NCBI RefSeq assembly: GCF_023072615.1
Contig: NZ_JAKNRW010000009.1
Coordinates: 114,052 to 178,051 of the forward strand
DNA: 64,000 nucleotides
From: Pseudomonas violetae
GTDB lineage: Bacteria; Pseudomonadota; Gammaproteobacteria; Pseudomonadales; Pseudomonadaceae
Direction: 5' to 3'
Shown here in pieces: positions 23,180 through 37,313 of the stretch (its first letter is position 1; each line of letters starts with the position of its first letter). The translations under genes were made by a program, and so were the position numbers. The notes beneath the pieces were generated by a model, which searched no databases, had not been told where the DNA came from, and saw nothing but the letters and a program-made list of their open reading frames with translations.

Positions 23180-23605
23180 TTAAGCCGAATGACGCACCAT
23201 GTCCACATGGGGAATTCCGGCTTCCAGGAACTCCTCGCTGACCAGGCTGAAGCCCAGGCGCTCATAGAACGCCGTCGCCTGCACTTGTGCACTCAGCATC
23301 TGTTGCTTCAGCCCACGCTTCTCGGCTTCATCAATCACCGCTTGCATCAGCGCGTCGCCCACTTTCAAGCCGCGCCAGTCTTTCAGTACCGACACCCGGC
23401 CCACGTGCCCATCGGGCAGGAGGCGCGCAGTACCAATCGGGAAGTCATCCTCGAAGGCCAGGAAATGCACAGCTGTCTCGTCATCTGCATCCCACTCAAG
23501 TTCTGGTGGAACAGATTGCTCGGCGATGAATACCGTCTCACGAATGCGCCGGATATCGGCGTTGTCCTGTTGCCAGTCTGCGACACGTACGTGAATTTTA
23601 TTCAT
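23180..23605 (-). CDS. GNAT family N-acetyltransferase
   Basis: A 141-residue single-domain GNAT. The acetyl-CoA-binding region lies around residues 69-85 (GRVSVLKDWRGLKVGDALMQ), with the Arg-Gly-x-x-x-Gly variant RGLKVGDAL. The C-terminal YERLGF motif follows. Substrate is unknown. Its ATG lies inside the last codons of roxA (8-nt overlap, 23598-23605), so the two are cotranscribed and probably translationally coupled. Confidence 0.85.
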   Translation of the reverse strand: MNKIHVRVADWQQDNADIRRIRETVFIAEQSVPPELEWDADDETAVHFLAFEDDFPIGTARLLPDGHVGRVSVLKDWRGLKVGDALMQAVIDEAEKRGLKQQMLSAQVQATAFYERLGFSLVSEEFLEAGIPHVDMVRHSA

Positions 23606-24767
23606 CAGCGAACCCCAGGCTTCCTTGCTTGATCAGCTCGCACAGTAGGCCACGACCGTCTTCGTCGCTCAGCCATTGGCCAAGGTTGTCGACGTGCAGT
23701 GCGTCAGCGGCGCAGATCATTTTTAGCAGTTCGCGCAGCTTGCCCGGCAGATAACGGCTCTGGCCGCTGGCGAACAGCAGCAGGTCGTCATCGACTTCGG
23801 ACCAGGCCAGGCGCGCGCTTGGGTTGCGGATCAGTACGGCGCCCTGTTCCAGGCTGGCGAGCAAGTCGTCTTCCTCGATCTCTTCCGGGCCTACCACAAG
23901 TTCCGGGTAGCGCGGCTCGGTCATGAACTGGCCAAACCAAGTCAGCAGCAGGCGCTCGTCGCTCATGTGTTCGGCCAGCAGGCCTTTGAGGCGGCCTAGC
24001 GCGTCGTGCTGAATTTGGTGCGGGTCAGACGCAGGCTGGGCATCGGCGTCGGTGTAGCGCTCTTCGTCCGACAGGAACTGGCTGAGGAAGTCGGTGAAGT
24101 GAGTCAGCACTTCGGAGGCGCTTGGTGCGCGGAAGCCGACCGAGTAGGTCAAGCAATCATCCACGGCTACGCCGCAATGGGCCAGGCGCGGTGGCAGGTA
24201 CAGCATGTCGCCCGGTTCCAGGACCCATTCGTCGGTGGCTTCGAAATCAGCCAGGATGCGCAGGTCCGCGTGCTGCAGCAGCGGGCTTTCGGCGTCGCAC
24301 ATCTGGCCGATTTTCCAGTTGCGCTTGCCGTGACCTTGCAGCAGAAACACATCGTAGTTGTCGAAGTGCGGGCCGACGCTGCCACCTGGAGCGGCGAAGC
24401 TGATCATCACGTCATCGACGCGCCAGCTTGGTAGAAAGCGGAAGTTTTCCAGTAGTTCAGCGACTTCCGGGACGAACTGGTCAACGGCTTGAACCAGCAG
24501 AGTCCAGTCCTGCTCCGGCAGCTTGCTGAATTCGTCTTCGGCAAATGGGCCGCGGCGCAATTCCCAGGGGCGCTCGCCGTTCTCGATCACCAGGCGCGAC
24601 TCAACTTCTTCTTCCAGCGCCAGGCCGGCCAACTCGTCGGCGTCGATCGGGCTTTCGAAATCAGGAATCGCCTGACGGATCAGCAGCGGTTTTTTCTGCC
24701 AGTAGTCGCGCATGAATTCGCGCGCCGTGATGCCGCCCAGAAGTTGAAGAGGAATATCAGGATTCAT
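23598..24767 (-). CDS. roxA: 50S ribosomal protein L16 3-hydroxylase (2-oxoglutarate/Fe(II) oxygenase, JmjC-like)
   Basis: A 389-residue ribosomal oxygenase of the YcfD/RoxA family, which in E. coli hydroxylates an arginine of ribosomal protein L16. The iron-binding triad is His134-x-Asp136 (VGPHFDNYDV) and His197 (LPPRLAHCGV). The JmjC core is followed by a helical dimerisation region and a winged-helix C terminus. ATG 24767 (MNPDIPLQLLGG) is the family start. Length agrees with the roughly 370-390 residues of the family. It shares its transcript with the downstream GNAT gene. Confidence 0.9.
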   Translation of the reverse strand: MNPDIPLQLLGGITAREFMRDYWQKKPLLIRQAIPDFESPIDADELAGLALEEEVESRLVIENGERPWELRRGPFAEDEFSKLPEQDWTLLVQAVDQFVPEVAELLENFRFLPSWRVDDVMISFAAPGGSVGPHFDNYDVFLLQGHGKRNWKIGQMCDAESPLLQHADLRILADFEATDEWVLEPGDMLYLPPRLAHCGVAVDDCLTYSVGFRAPSASEVLTHFTDFLSQFLSDEERYTDADAQPASDPHQIQHDALGRLKGLLAEHMSDERLLLTWFGQFMTEPRYPELVVGPEEIEEDDLLASLEQGAVLIRNPSARLAWSEVDDDLLLFASGQSRYLPGKLRELLKMICAADALHVDNLGQWLSDEDGRGLLCELIKQGSLGFADE

Positions 24768-24805
24768 GTGTAACCTATTGAAAAAAAGCACTTTTCAGAC
24801 GGGAA

Positions 24806-24831
24806 TAAAAACGCCCGGCGCTGCCGGGCGT
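24806..24831 (-). terminator. Terminator of purB
   Basis: Perfect 9-bp stem ACGCCCGGC/GCCGGGCGT (24811-24819 and 24823-24831) followed by a T run on the minus strand. It lies 23 nt after the purB stop. Confidence 0.92.
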
Positions 24832-24853
24832 CTCAAACGGGTACAGCGGTCGA

Positions 24854-26311
<1,458 letters not shown>

Positions 26312-26350
26312 TTACGCGTTAAAGATCAAAAACGGTGTTGCGGGCGCGGT

Positions 26351-26974
26351 TCAGCTGCTGCGCATCAGCGGGTAAAGCTCTTTGAGCAATTTGCGCCGGC
26401 TGATCACCAACTGCCAACGATGACCGCCCAGTTGGCGCCACAGACGTGCCGAACGAATTCCTGCCAAAAGCAGTGCGCGGATCTTCGAGGCGTTGCTTGG
26501 CTGCTGCAGGTTGCGCATGTCGCCGTGCACCTGAATACGTTGGCGCAAAGTGCTCAAGGTGTCCTGATACAGCCCGCCACAGGCGGCGATCACGTTTTCG
26601 TGGGCCGGGCCGAAGTGTTCTACCTGGGATTGAATCTGCGGCAGGCGCTTGCCGATCACTTCCAGCAAGTCGTCGCGCTTGGCCAGCTGGCGCTCCAGGC
26701 CGAGCATGGCCAGCGCGTAGCGCAGCGGTTCGCGTTGCAGGGTACTGGGGTCGCGTTCCAGAGCACCGATCAAGGCGCGGTAGCCTTCGCGCAAATTGAT
26801 GTCGTCTCCGCCGTAAACTTCCAGAGTGTCCTTGGGGTCGCGAATCAGCAGGCTGCCCAGCATGCAGGTCATGCCCGCTTCGGTGGTCTGGCCGGTCTTG
26901 GCGATCTTGTCGACCAGGACAGCGGCGAGAAATACCCCGCCAAGCGCCGTCAGTTGCTCCTGAGTCGGGTTCAT
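26351..26974 (-). CDS. hflD: HflD family protein (lysogenization regulator homologue)
   Basis: A 207-residue, largely helical protein of the HflD (YcfC) family, membrane-associated in E. coli, where it affects phage lambda CII. Its housekeeping role in Pseudomonas is not established. The conserved central region contains [20 protein letters not shown]. The start ATG 26974 ([13 protein letters not shown]) overlaps the mnmA stop by 4 nt. The order nudJ-mnmA-hflD-purB is the same in E. coli, which supports orthology. Confidence 0.93.
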   Translation of the reverse strand: MNPTQEQLTALGGVFLAAVLVDKIAKTGQTTEAGMTCMLGSLLIRDPKDTLEVYGGDDINLREGYRALIGALERDPSTLQREPLRYALAMLGLERQLAKRDDLLEVIGKRLPQIQSQVEHFGPAHENVIAACGGLYQDTLSTLRQRIQVHGDMRNLQQPSNASKIRALLLAGIRSARLWRQLGGHRWQLVISRRKLLKELYPLMRSS

Positions 26975-28116
26975 TGGGCTTGGCCCTTGCTGGTGCTCTT
27001 GCTCGTCCAAGGCTCGGCCATTTCGATCACGCCGCCACCCAGGCAGATTTCCCCGTCGTAGAAGACCACGGACTGGCCCGGGGTGACCGCGCGTTGCGGG
27101 TCATCGAAGATGGCGCGATAGCCGGTGGCGGTCTTTTCCAGCGTGCACGGCTGGTCGCTCTGGCGATAACGAACCTTGGCGGTCAGCTTGCGCGGCTCGC
27201 GCAGGTCGATCGGGTTGACCCAATAGATGTCCGAGGCGAGCAGGGCGCGGGAAAACAGGTAAGGGTGGTCATTGCCTTGGCCGACGATCAGCTCGTTATG
27301 CTCCAGGTCTTTGATCAGCACGTACCACGGCTCGTCACCGGCGTCTTTCAGGCCGCCGATGCCCAGGCCCTGGCGCTGGCCGATGGTGTGGTACATCAGG
27401 CCGTGGTGACGGCCGATCACTTCACCTTCGGTGGTCTTGATCTCGCCGGGTTGCGCCGGCAGGTATTGCTTGAGGAAGTCGCTGAAGCGGCGCTCGCCGA
27501 TAAAGCAGATACCCGTGGAGTCTTTTTTCTTGGCGGTGGCCAGGTCGTGCTTCTCGGCGATCGCGCGCACTTCGGGCTTTTCCAGCTCGCCCACCGGGAA
27601 CAGGGTCTTGGCGATCTGTTCGCCGCCAACGGCGTGCAGGAAATAGCTCTGGTCCTTGTTCGGGTCCAGGCCCTTGAGCAGCTCGGTGCGGCCATCGATG
27701 TCGCGGCGGCGCACATAGTGGCCAGTGGCGATCAGGTCGGCGCCGAGCATCATGGCGTAGTCGAGGAATGCCTTGAACTTGATTTCGCGGTTGCACAGGA
27801 TATCCGGGTTCGGCGTGCGACCGGCCTTGTATTCGGCCAGGAAGTGCTCGAACACGTTGTCCCAGTACTCGGCGGCGAAGTTGGCGGTGTGCAGCTTGAT
27901 GCCAATCTTGTCGCACACAGCCTGGGCGTCCGCGAGGTCGTCCATCGCAGTGCAGTATTCCGTTCCATCGTCTTCTTCCCAGTTCTTCATGAACAGGCCT
28001 TCCACCTCGTAACCCTGCTCGATCAGCAGGAGAGCGGAAACGGAAGAGTCCACGCCGCCGGACATGCCGACAATGACGCGCTTCTTTTGTGTATCAGAAG
28101 GGGCTGGATCACGCAT
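26971..28116 (-). CDS. mnmA: tRNA-specific 2-thiouridylase MnmA
   Basis: A 381-residue cytosolic enzyme that makes 2-thiouridine at wobble position 34 of tRNA-Lys, -Glu and -Gln. The ATP-pyrophosphatase P-loop SGGVDS is at 19-24. The catalytic cysteines are Cys108 ([10 protein letters not shown]) and Cys204 ([10 protein letters not shown]). Sulfur reaches it through the Tus relay; tusE, tusB, tusC and tusD are also in this window at 48344-49716. It overlaps hflD by 4 nt and follows the nudJ-like gene by 59 nt. Confidence 0.97.
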   Translation of the reverse strand: MRDPAPSDTQKKRVIVGMSGGVDSSVSALLLIEQGYEVEGLFMKNWEEDDGTEYCTAMDDLADAQAVCDKIGIKLHTANFAAEYWDNVFEHFLAEYKAGRTPNPDILCNREIKFKAFLDYAMMLGADLIATGHYVRRRDIDGRTELLKGLDPNKDQSYFLHAVGGEQIAKTLFPVGELEKPEVRAIAEKHDLATAKKKDSTGICFIGERRFSDFLKQYLPAQPGEIKTTEGEVIGRHHGLMYHTIGQRQGLGIGGLKDAGDEPWYVLIKDLEHNELIVGQGNDHPYLFSRALLASDIYWVNPIDLREPRKLTAKVRYRQSDQPCTLEKTATGYRAIFDDPQRAVTPGQSVVFYDGEICLGGGVIEMAEPWTSKSTSKGQAQ

Positions 28117-28175
28117 AGGGATTCAATGAGTGTCTTGAAAAAGGACGCGATTCTAGCAGGCCCAAGGCCACAAGG

Positions 28176-28622
28176 CTAAAGAGAAGGACGGATCAATTCC
28201 AGGCCGAAGCGCTGACCACCGAGATAGTCGTCGATGCAGCGGATGATCAGTTCGCTGCGCCAGTTGTCGCGCTGCTCGATTAATTCCTCGCGGGTCAACC
28301 ACTTGGCGCCGATGATGCCGTCGTCCAACTGATACTCGGGGTGGTGTTTCAGCGGTTTGGCGATGAAGCAGACTCGCTGATAGGTCACGCCGTTGCTCGG
28401 GGCGGTATACAAATATATGCCCAGTACGCCGGTGGGTTCGACATCCCAGCCGGTTTCCTCGAGGGTTTCGCGGATCGCAGCTTCGGTGAGGGTTTCATTT
28501 GGGTCGAGGTGGCCGGCGGGTTGATTGAGTACCGCTCGTCCCCCTTTGGATTCTTCGACCATCAGGAAGCGGCCGTTGTCTTCGACGATGGTGGCGACGG
28601 TGATGTGGGGTTTCCAATCCAT
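28176..28622 (-). CDS. nudJ: Nudix hydrolase, NudJ-like
   Basis: A 148-residue Nudix protein. The Nudix box starts at Gly37 with Glu43 and the core RETLEETG at 51-58, which binds the catalytic divalent metal. In E. coli the gene in this position (nudJ/ymfB) hydrolyses nucleoside di- and triphosphates and thiamine pyrophosphates. Here specificity is inferred from position next to mnmA and overall similarity. It is the first gene of the nudJ-mnmA-hflD transcript. Confidence 0.85.
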   Translation of the reverse strand: MDWKPHITVATIVEDNGRFLMVEESKGGRAVLNQPAGHLDPNETLTEAAIRETLEETGWDVEPTGVLGIYLYTAPSNGVTYQRVCFIAKPLKHHPEYQLDDGIIGAKWLTREELIEQRDNWRSELIIRCIDDYLGGQRFGLELIRPSL

Positions 28623-28691
28623 AACGCTTCCTCAGATATTGAATAATGAAACACAAACCCTGTGGGAGCTGGTGTCAATCAATAGGCCCTG

Positions 28692-28722
28692 AAAACAGAA
28701 ACCCCGGCACGGGGCCGGGGCT
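28692..28722 (-). terminator. Terminator of idh
   Basis: On the minus strand, CCCCGGC and GCCGGGG form a 7-bp GC stem followed by TTTCTGTTTT. It lies about 20 nt after the idh stop. Confidence 0.85.
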
Positions 28723-28741
28723 TCTTTGCATCCTTACAACC

Positions 28742-31461
<2,720 letters not shown>

Positions 31462-32718
31462 ATGGGATACAAGAAGATTCAGGTTCCGGCAGTCGGCGAC
31501 AAAATCACCGTCAACGCGGACCATTCTCTCAATGTTCCTAACAACCCGATCATCCCCTTCATCGAAGGGGATGGTATAGGCGTTGATATCAGCCCGGTCA
31601 TGATCAAGGTTGTCGATGCTGCTGTTAAGAAGGCTTACGGCGGCGATCGCAAAATTTCCTGGATGGAAGTCTATGCCGGGGAGAAAGCGACTCAGGTTTA
31701 CGATCAGGACACCTGGCTACCTCAGGAAACCCTGGACGCAGTCAAGGATTACGTGGTTTCCATCAAGGGCCCACTGACGACTCCGGTCGGCGGCGGCATC
31801 CGTTCGTTGAACGTGGCCCTGCGTCAGCAACTTGACCTCTACGTGTGCCTGCGCCCTGTGCGCTGGTTCGAAGGTGTGCCGAGCCCGGTGAAGAAGCCAG
31901 GCGACGTCGACATGACGATTTTCCGTGAGAACTCGGAAGACATCTATGCCGGCATCGAGTGGAAGGCCGGTTCGCCGGAAGCGACCAAAGTCATCAAGTT
32001 CCTCAAAGATGAGATGGGCGTCACCAAGATCCGTTTCGACGAAAACTGCGGTATCGGCATCAAGCCGGTTTCGCTGCAAGGCACCAAACGACTCGCGCGC
32101 AAGGCTCTGCAATATGTGGTCGACAACGATCGCGACTCGCTGACCATCGTGCACAAAGGCAATATCATGAAGTTCACCGAAGGTGCCTTCAAGGAATGGG
32201 CCTACGAAGTGGCGGCTGAAGAGTTTGGTGCGACCCTGCTCGACGGCGGTCCGTGGATGCAGTTCAAGAACCCGAAAACCGGCAAGAACGTCATCGTCAA
32301 GGATGCCATCGCCGACGCCATGCTTCAGCAGATCCTGCTGCGCCCGGCCGAATACGATGTGATCGCGACCCTGAACCTGAATGGCGACTACCTCTCCGAC
32401 GCCCTGGCGGCCGAAGTGGGCGGCATTGGTATTGCGCCAGGTGCCAACCTGTCCGACACCATCGCCATGTTCGAAGCCACCCACGGTACTGCGCCGAAGT
32501 ACGCCGGCAAGGACCAGGTCAACCCGGGTTCGCTGATCCTGTCCGCAGAGATGATGCTGCGCCACATGGGCTGGACCGAAGCGGCCGACCTGATCATCAA
32601 GGGCACCAATGGCGCGATTTCCGCCAAGACCGTGACCTATGACTTCGAGCGCCTGATGGACGGCGCCAAGCTGTTGTCCTCTTCGGCGTTCGGCGATGCG
32701 CTGATCTCGCACATGTAA
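31462..32718 (+). CDS. icd: Isocitrate dehydrogenase (NADP+), dimeric type
   Basis: A 418-residue homodimeric enzyme of the E. coli Icd type that converts isocitrate to 2-oxoglutarate with NADP. The substrate loop [13 protein letters not shown] places the Ser that AceK phosphorylates in E. coli at residue 115. NADP-binding segments include [23 protein letters not shown] 31462 ([13 protein letters not shown]) has GGAG at 6-nt spacing; a longer frame upstream lacks family similarity. AceK is not in the window. It converges on cspD across a bidirectional terminator. Confidence 0.97.
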   Translation: MGYKKIQVPAVGDKITVNADHSLNVPNNPIIPFIEGDGIGVDISPVMIKVVDAAVKKAYGGDRKISWMEVYAGEKATQVYDQDTWLPQETLDAVKDYVVSIKGPLTTPVGGGIRSLNVALRQQLDLYVCLRPVRWFEGVPSPVKKPGDVDMTIFRENSEDIYAGIEWKAGSPEATKVIKFLKDEMGVTKIRFDENCGIGIKPVSLQGTKRLARKALQYVVDNDRDSLTIVHKGNIMKFTEGAFKEWAYEVAAEEFGATLLDGGPWMQFKNPKTGKNVIVKDAIADAMLQQILLRPAEYDVIATLNLNGDYLSDALAAEVGGIGIAPGANLSDTIAMFEATHGTAPKYAGKDQVNPGSLILSAEMMLRHMGWTEAADLIIKGTNGAISAKTVTYDFERLMDGAKLLSSSAFGDALISHM

Positions 32719-32734
32719 GAAGCACCCTGTAACG

Positions 32735-32776
32735 AAAAAACCGCCCCGCTCAAGTGATGAGCCGGACGGTTTTTTT
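32735..32776. terminator. Bidirectional terminator between icd and cspD
   Basis: A run of A followed by an imperfect GC stem and a run of T (AAAAAACCG ... CGGTTTTTTT). It can end both convergent transcripts. Confidence 0.85.
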
Positions 32777-32800
32777 GTAACTGAAAAGTGGGCGCAAAAA

Positions 32801-33067
32801 TCATGCAGTAACAGTTGTTTGCTCGCTGGGTGTGACGACTTGCGCGATGGTCTGGGGCGCGCTGATGTTCACCGCGTGCAGGCCCTTGGGTCCCTGGATA
32901 ATCTCGAACACCACGGCCTGGCCGGCCTTCAGAGTTTTGTACCCCTCCATCTGGATGGCCGAATAGTGGGCGAATAAGTCTTCGCTATTGCCGTCTTCGT
33001 TGATGAAACCGTATCCCTTGGCATTGTTGAACCATTTCACCTTGCCGCTGACCTTGGCACCTGACAT
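32801..33067 (-). CDS. cspD: Cold-shock domain protein CspD
   Basis: An 88-residue nucleic-acid-binding protein with a single cold-shock domain at the N terminus. RNP1 is KGYGFI and RNP2-like sequence is DLFAHYSAI; a 15-20 residue tail follows. CspD of E. coli inhibits DNA replication in stationary phase, and its gene also neighbours clpS-clpA, which supports the name. ATG 33067 is favoured because GAGGG lies 8 nt upstream; ATG 33073 is only 2 nt from it. It is divergent from clpS with a 225-nt gap. Confidence 0.92.
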   Translation of the reverse strand: MSGAKVSGKVKWFNNAKGYGFINEDGNSEDLFAHYSAIQMEGYKTLKAGQAVVFEIIQGPKGLHAVNISAPQTIAQVVTPSEQTTVTA

Positions 33068-33292
33068 ACCCATATCCCTCTGCAACTGACTCCATCACTG
33101 GAGTATCATCCAGTTAATCTGCAGTCGAATCTCATAAATAAGATTGACTCTGCGGACCTTTTTTACCCACTGTGGGCTCTATTGGTTGTAACACCGTTTT
33201 GCCGATAGTCAAGGTGACCGGGCAGTCGCAGTTGAAATCGTCCATAGCCGCCCCCACCACTGTATTCGCACAACTGACGAACCTTTCTTTCC

Positions 33293-33676
33293 ATGCATGC
33301 AATCAGCCAGATTCGACTAACATTCAATCAGGATCATCCGGTTCTCCAGCAAGACAGTCCGGAGACCCACGACGACGATTCCGCAGGCATTGCTGTTCAG
33401 GAGGCAAAGCCTGCTTTACAGGCGCCACCGATGTACAAGGTGGTTTTGTTCAATGATGACTACACACCGATGGATTTCGTCGTCGAAGTGCTCGAGGTGT
33501 TTTTTAACCTGAATCGGGAGCTGGCGACCAAGGTCATGTTGGCCGTCCATACAGAAGGACGGGCAGTATGTGGAGTGTTTACCCGCGACATCGCCGAGAC
33601 CAAGGCCATGCAGGTCAACCAGTACGCCAGGGAAAGCCAGCATCCGCTACTCTGTGAAATCGAGAAGGACGGTTAA
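33293..33676 (+). CDS. clpS: ClpS adaptor protein
   Basis: A 127-residue adaptor that recognises N-degrons (Leu, Phe, Tyr, Trp at the N terminus) and hands substrates to ClpAP. The conserved core begins [19 protein letters not shown] and contains the hydrophobic-pocket residues and the [10 protein letters not shown] segment. The N-terminal extension of about 45 residues inserts into the ClpA pore. It lies 30 nt upstream of clpA, the standard arrangement. Aat and Bpt in the same window make its substrates. Confidence 0.97.
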   Translation: MHAISQIRLTFNQDHPVLQQDSPETHDDDSAGIAVQEAKPALQAPPMYKVVLFNDDYTPMDFVVEVLEVFFNLNRELATKVMLAVHTEGRAVCGVFTRDIAETKAMQVNQYARESQHPLLCEIEKDG

Positions 33677-33706
33677 TCGCCGACCACTTGGGTATGAGGT
33701 GAAGCT

Positions 33707-35977
33707 ATGTTAAACCGCGAGCTCGAAGTCACCCTCAATCTAGCCTTCAAGGAGGCTCGTTCGAAGCGTCATGAATTCATGACCGTCGAACATCTCCTGC
33801 TGGCCCTATTGGATAATGAGGCTGCCGCCACCGTATTACGCGCGTGCGGCGCCAACCTCGACAAACTCAAACATGACCTGCAGGAGTTCATCGACTCCAC
33901 CACGCCACTGATCCCCGTGCATGATGAGGATCGTGAGACCCAGCCAACCCTGGGCTTCCAGCGTGTCCTGCAGCGCGCCGTGTTTCACGTACAGAGCTCG
34001 GGCAAACGCGAAGTGACCGGCGCCAACGTGCTGGTCGCCATCTTTAGTGAGCAAGAGAGTCAGGCAGTGTTCCTGCTGAAACAGCAGAGCGTTGCGCGCA
34101 TCGATGTCGTCAACTACATCGCCCACGGTATCTCCAAGGTGCCCGGGCATGGCGATCACTCTGAAGGTGAGCAAGATATGCAGGACGACGAGGGCGGCGA
34201 GTCTTCTTCTTCTGGCAATCCCCTGGATGCTTATGCCAGCAACCTCAACGAACTCGCCCGCCAGGGTCGTATCGACCCACTGGTCGGTCGCGAGATGGAA
34301 GTCGAGCGTGTCGCGCAGATCCTGGCGCGTCGCCGTAAGAACAATCCGCTGCTGGTGGGCGAGGCGGGCGTGGGTAAAACCGCGATTGCCGAAGGCTTGG
34401 CCAAGCGTATTGTCGACAACCAGGTGCCTGACCTTCTGGCCAGCGCCGTGGTGTATTCGCTTGACCTGGGCGCATTGCTGGCCGGGACCAAATACCGCGG
34501 TGATTTCGAGAAGCGCTTCAAGGCGCTGCTCAACGAGTTGAAAAAGCGTCCGCAGGCGATCCTGTTCATCGACGAAATCCACACCATCATTGGTGCGGGT
34601 GCCGCGTCTGGTGGTGTCATGGATGCCTCGAACCTGCTTAAGCCGCTGCTGTCTTCCGGTGATATCCGCTGTATCGGTTCGACCACGTTCCAGGAGTTCC
34701 GCGGGATCTTCGAGAAGGACCGTGCCTTGGCTCGGCGCTTCCAGAAGGTCGATGTGTCGGAGCCTTCGGTGGAAGACACCATCGGCATCCTGCGCGGCCT
34801 GAAGGGGCGTTTCGAAGCGCACCACAGCATCGAGTACAGCGATGAGGCCCTGCGTGCCGCTGCCGAACTGGCGTCGCGCTACATCAATGACCGGCACATG
34901 CCGGACAAGGCCATCGACGTGATAGACGAAGCGGGTGCCTACCAGCGCCTGCAACCGGTCGAGAAGCGCGTTAAACGCATTGAGGTGCCTCAGGTCGAGG
35001 ACATCGTGGCGAAAATCGCGCGAATTCCGCCTAAGCATGTCACCAGCTCCGATAAAGAGCTGCTGCGTAACCTTGAGCGCGACCTCAAGTTGACGGTGTT
35101 TGGCCAGGACGCTGCAATCGACTCGCTGTCGACTGCAATCAAGCTGTCCCGGGCAGGCCTCAAGTCGCCTGACAAACCAGTCGGATCGTTCCTGTTTGCC
35201 GGCCCGACTGGTGTTGGTAAAACCGAAGCAGCGCGTCAGTTGGCGAAGGCGTTGGGTATCGAACTGGTGCGATTCGATATGTCCGAGTATATGGAGCGCC
35301 ATACCGTATCGCGTCTGATCGGTGCACCTCCAGGCTATGTCGGGTTCGATCAGGGCGGTCTGTTGACCGAAGCTATCACCAAGCAGCCACACTGCGTGCT
35401 GCTGCTCGATGAAATCGAGAAGGCGCATCCGGAAGTTTTCAACCTGCTGCTGCAGGTTATGGATCACGGTACGCTTACCGACAACAACGGGCGCAAGGCG
35501 GACTTCCGTAACGTGATCGTCATCATGACGACCAACGCCGGTGCCGAAACCGCAGCTCGCGCTTCGATCGGTTTCACCCATCAGGATCACTCGTCCGATG
35601 CGATGGAAGTAATCAAGAAGAGCTTTACGCCAGAGTTCCGCAACCGCCTGGACACCATTATCCAGTTTGGTCGCCTCAGTCATGAGGTCATCAAGAGCGT
35701 GGTGGACAAGTTCCTTACCGAGCTTCAAGCGCAGTTGGAGGACAAGCGCGTACAGCTGGAAGTCACCGATGCCGCGCGCAGCTGGCTGGCGGCGGGTGGC
35801 TACGATTCGGCGATGGGCGCTCGACCAATGGCACGCCTGATTCAGGACAAGATCAAGCGTCCGCTGGCGGAAGAGATCCTGTTTGGCGAACTGGCCGACC
35901 ATGGCGGCGTGGTGCACATCGATCTGAAGGACGGCGAGCTGACCTTTGAGTTCGAAACCACGGCAGAAATGGCCTGA
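33707..35977 (+). CDS. clpA: ATP-dependent Clp protease ATP-binding subunit ClpA
   Basis: A 756-residue AAA+ unfoldase with two ATPase modules. The N domain (about 1-145) binds ClpS. Walker A of module 1 is GEAGVGKT at about 218-225, and of module 2 GPTGVGKTE at about 499-507. Walker B sequences are ILFIDEIHT and VLLLDEIEKAHP. An IGL-type loop that docks on ClpP is expected between the modules of the C-terminal half. ATG 33707 is preceded by GAGGTGAAGC. It is cotranscribed with clpS and followed by a terminator. Confidence 0.97.
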   Translation: MLNRELEVTLNLAFKEARSKRHEFMTVEHLLLALLDNEAAATVLRACGANLDKLKHDLQEFIDSTTPLIPVHDEDRETQPTLGFQRVLQRAVFHVQSSGKREVTGANVLVAIFSEQESQAVFLLKQQSVARIDVVNYIAHGISKVPGHGDHSEGEQDMQDDEGGESSSSGNPLDAYASNLNELARQGRIDPLVGREMEVERVAQILARRRKNNPLLVGEAGVGKTAIAEGLAKRIVDNQVPDLLASAVVYSLDLGALLAGTKYRGDFEKRFKALLNELKKRPQAILFIDEIHTIIGAGAASGGVMDASNLLKPLLSSGDIRCIGSTTFQEFRGIFEKDRALARRFQKVDVSEPSVEDTIGILRGLKGRFEAHHSIEYSDEALRAAAELASRYINDRHMPDKAIDVIDEAGAYQRLQPVEKRVKRIEVPQVEDIVAKIARIPPKHVTSSDKELLRNLERDLKLTVFGQDAAIDSLSTAIKLSRAGLKSPDKPVGSFLFAGPTGVGKTEAARQLAKALGIELVRFDMSEYMERHTVSRLIGAPPGYVGFDQGGLLTEAITKQPHCVLLLDEIEKAHPEVFNLLLQVMDHGTLTDNNGRKADFRNVIVIMTTNAGAETAARASIGFTHQDHSSDAMEVIKKSFTPEFRNRLDTIIQFGRLSHEVIKSVVDKFLTELQAQLEDKRVQLEVTDAARSWLAAGGYDSAMGARPMARLIQDKIKRPLAEEILFGELADHGGVVHIDLKDGELTFEFETTAEMA

Positions 35978-35996
35978 CGTTAACCGCAACACGGCA

Positions 35997-36020
35997 AAAG
36001 GCGTCGAGAGGCGCCTTTTT
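35997..36020 (+). terminator. Terminator of clpSA
   Basis: AAAAGGCG (35997-36004) pairs with CGCCTTTT (36012-36019), followed by a T run. It lies 20 nt after the clpA stop. Confidence 0.88.
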
Positions 36021-36055
36021 GCTGCCTGCCATATTTCTTGCAATCACCTTATAAC

Positions 36056-36145
36056 CCTGTGGGGGCTTGCCCGCGATGGCGGCAGCACATTCAACATCAA
36101 TACAAGCTGATCCACCGCTATCGCGGGCAAGCCCGCCCCCACAGG
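36056..36145. repeat. Inverted pair of REP elements
   Basis: REP copies at 36056-36083 and 36113-36145 face each other, with the core GGGGGCTTGCCCGCGATGGC and its reverse complement. They lie between the clpA and infA terminators. Confidence 0.9.
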
Positions 36146-36177
36146 AGGTTGATGTGCTGCCTCAAATCGCAGACAAA

Positions 36178-36205
36178 CAAAAACGCCCGGCATAAGCCGG
36201 GCGTC
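36178..36205 (-). terminator. Terminator of infA
   Basis: Perfect 9-bp stem (ACGCCCGGC at 36184-36192 with 36197-36205), 4-nt loop and T run on the minus strand, 15 nt after the infA stop. Confidence 0.92.
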
Positions 36206-36219
36206 TTGTATTGACCTGA

Positions 36220-36438
36220 TTAGCGAGCGCGGTAAGTGATGCGCCCTTTGCTCAAGTCATAGGGCGTCAGCTCGACGCGCACTTTGTCACCGGTAAGAAT
36301 ACGGATGTAGTTCTTGCGCATCTTGCCGGATATATGCGCGGTTACGACGTGCCCATTTTCCAACTCCACACGAAACATGGTGTTGGGCAGGGTGTCGACG
36401 ACAGTGCCTTCCATTTCGAAGCTGTCTTCTTTCGACAT
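36220..36438 (-). CDS. infA: Translation initiation factor IF-1
   Basis: A 72-residue S1/OB-fold protein that occupies the ribosomal A site during initiation. The family sequence starts [20 protein letters not shown] and ends KGRITYRAR, identical in layout to E. coli IF-1. The start ATG 36438 is fixed by this length; the frame continues upstream without similarity. It lies downstream of bpt and aat and has its own terminator. Confidence 0.98.
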
Positions 36439-36549
36439 GCAGTAAAGCCCTCGGTGTCCAATGAATGGCCCGGTGCAACTGCGCCAGGCAAAAGCGGCGT
36501 GCATTGTGCCCGAAAAAGGGGGTTCAAGCCAAGGGGTTTAGGGCTTGCT

Positions 36550-37257
36550 CTAACTTAGAAGGACCCAGCGCTGGTTAATCAGCAGCTCTATGGGCCGATA
36601 TTGCGTCTTGTAACTCATCTTTTTGCAGTTTTTGATCCAGTAGCCCAGGTACACCGCATCCAGTCCAAGGCGCTGGGCCTCGCTGATTTGCCACAGGATT
36701 GCGTACCTACCCAGGCTGCGGCGCTCTTCGGCGGGTTCGTAAAAGGTATAGACCGCCGACAGGCCATTGGGCAGCAAGTCTGTCACGGCCACTGCCAGCA
36801 ACCGGCCGTCGCGACGAAATTCATAGAAACGCGAAAATGGCAGGTCGCGCACCAGAAAAGTGGAAAACTGATCGCGGCTGGGCGGATACATGTCGCCATC
36901 GGCATGCCGTTGCTCGATGTAGCGCTGGTAGAGGTCGAAGTACTCTTCACTGAACTGAGGTTTGGCTGGGCGTACCTGCAGATCGAGGTTGCGCTTGAAA
37001 ATACGCTTCTGCTGGCGATTGGGAGCGAACTGAGCCACGGGGATGCGCGCGGGTACACACGCATTGCAATTCTGGCAGTGCGGGCGGTAAAGGTGATCAC
37101 CACTGCGACGAAAACCCATTTCAGACAGATCTGCGTAGACATGCACGTCCATGGGCTGACTAGGGTCAAGGAACAGGGTGGTGGCCTGCTCTTCGGGCAG
37201 ATAACTGCAAGAGTGGGGCTGAGTGGCATAGAACTTTAAGCGCGCCAACTCGGTCAT
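36550..37257 (-). CDS. bpt: Aspartate/glutamate leucyltransferase (Bpt; ATE-like aminoacyl-tRNA protein transferase)
   Basis: A 235-residue bacterial relative of eukaryotic ATE1. Bpt enzymes transfer leucine from Leu-tRNA to proteins that begin with Asp or Glu, producing an N-degron. The conserved Cys cluster is visible as [12 protein letters not shown] near residues 60-71, and the C-terminal catalytic domain contains [16 protein letters not shown] and [18 protein letters not shown] 37257 ([17 protein letters not shown]) is the family start. It follows aat by 56 nt and precedes infA, giving an aat-bpt-infA order. Confidence 0.95.
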   Translation of the reverse strand: MTELARLKFYATQPHSCSYLPEEQATTLFLDPSQPMDVHVYADLSEMGFRRSGDHLYRPHCQNCNACVPARIPVAQFAPNRQQKRIFKRNLDLQVRPAKPQFSEEYFDLYQRYIEQRHADGDMYPPSRDQFSTFLVRDLPFSRFYEFRRDGRLLAVAVTDLLPNGLSAVYTFYEPAEERRSLGRYAILWQISEAQRLGLDAVYLGYWIKNCKKMSYKTQYRPIELLINQRWVLLS

Positions 37258-37313
37258 GATCAACCCTCGGGGATAAACTTTAAATAAGTGTAAGCCAAGC
37301 GCGCGAAAGCCGC

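Noticed and set aside
33836..36043. 735-codon minus-strand frame across clpA
   Set aside because: It is antisense to the complete clpA and has no recognisable domain.
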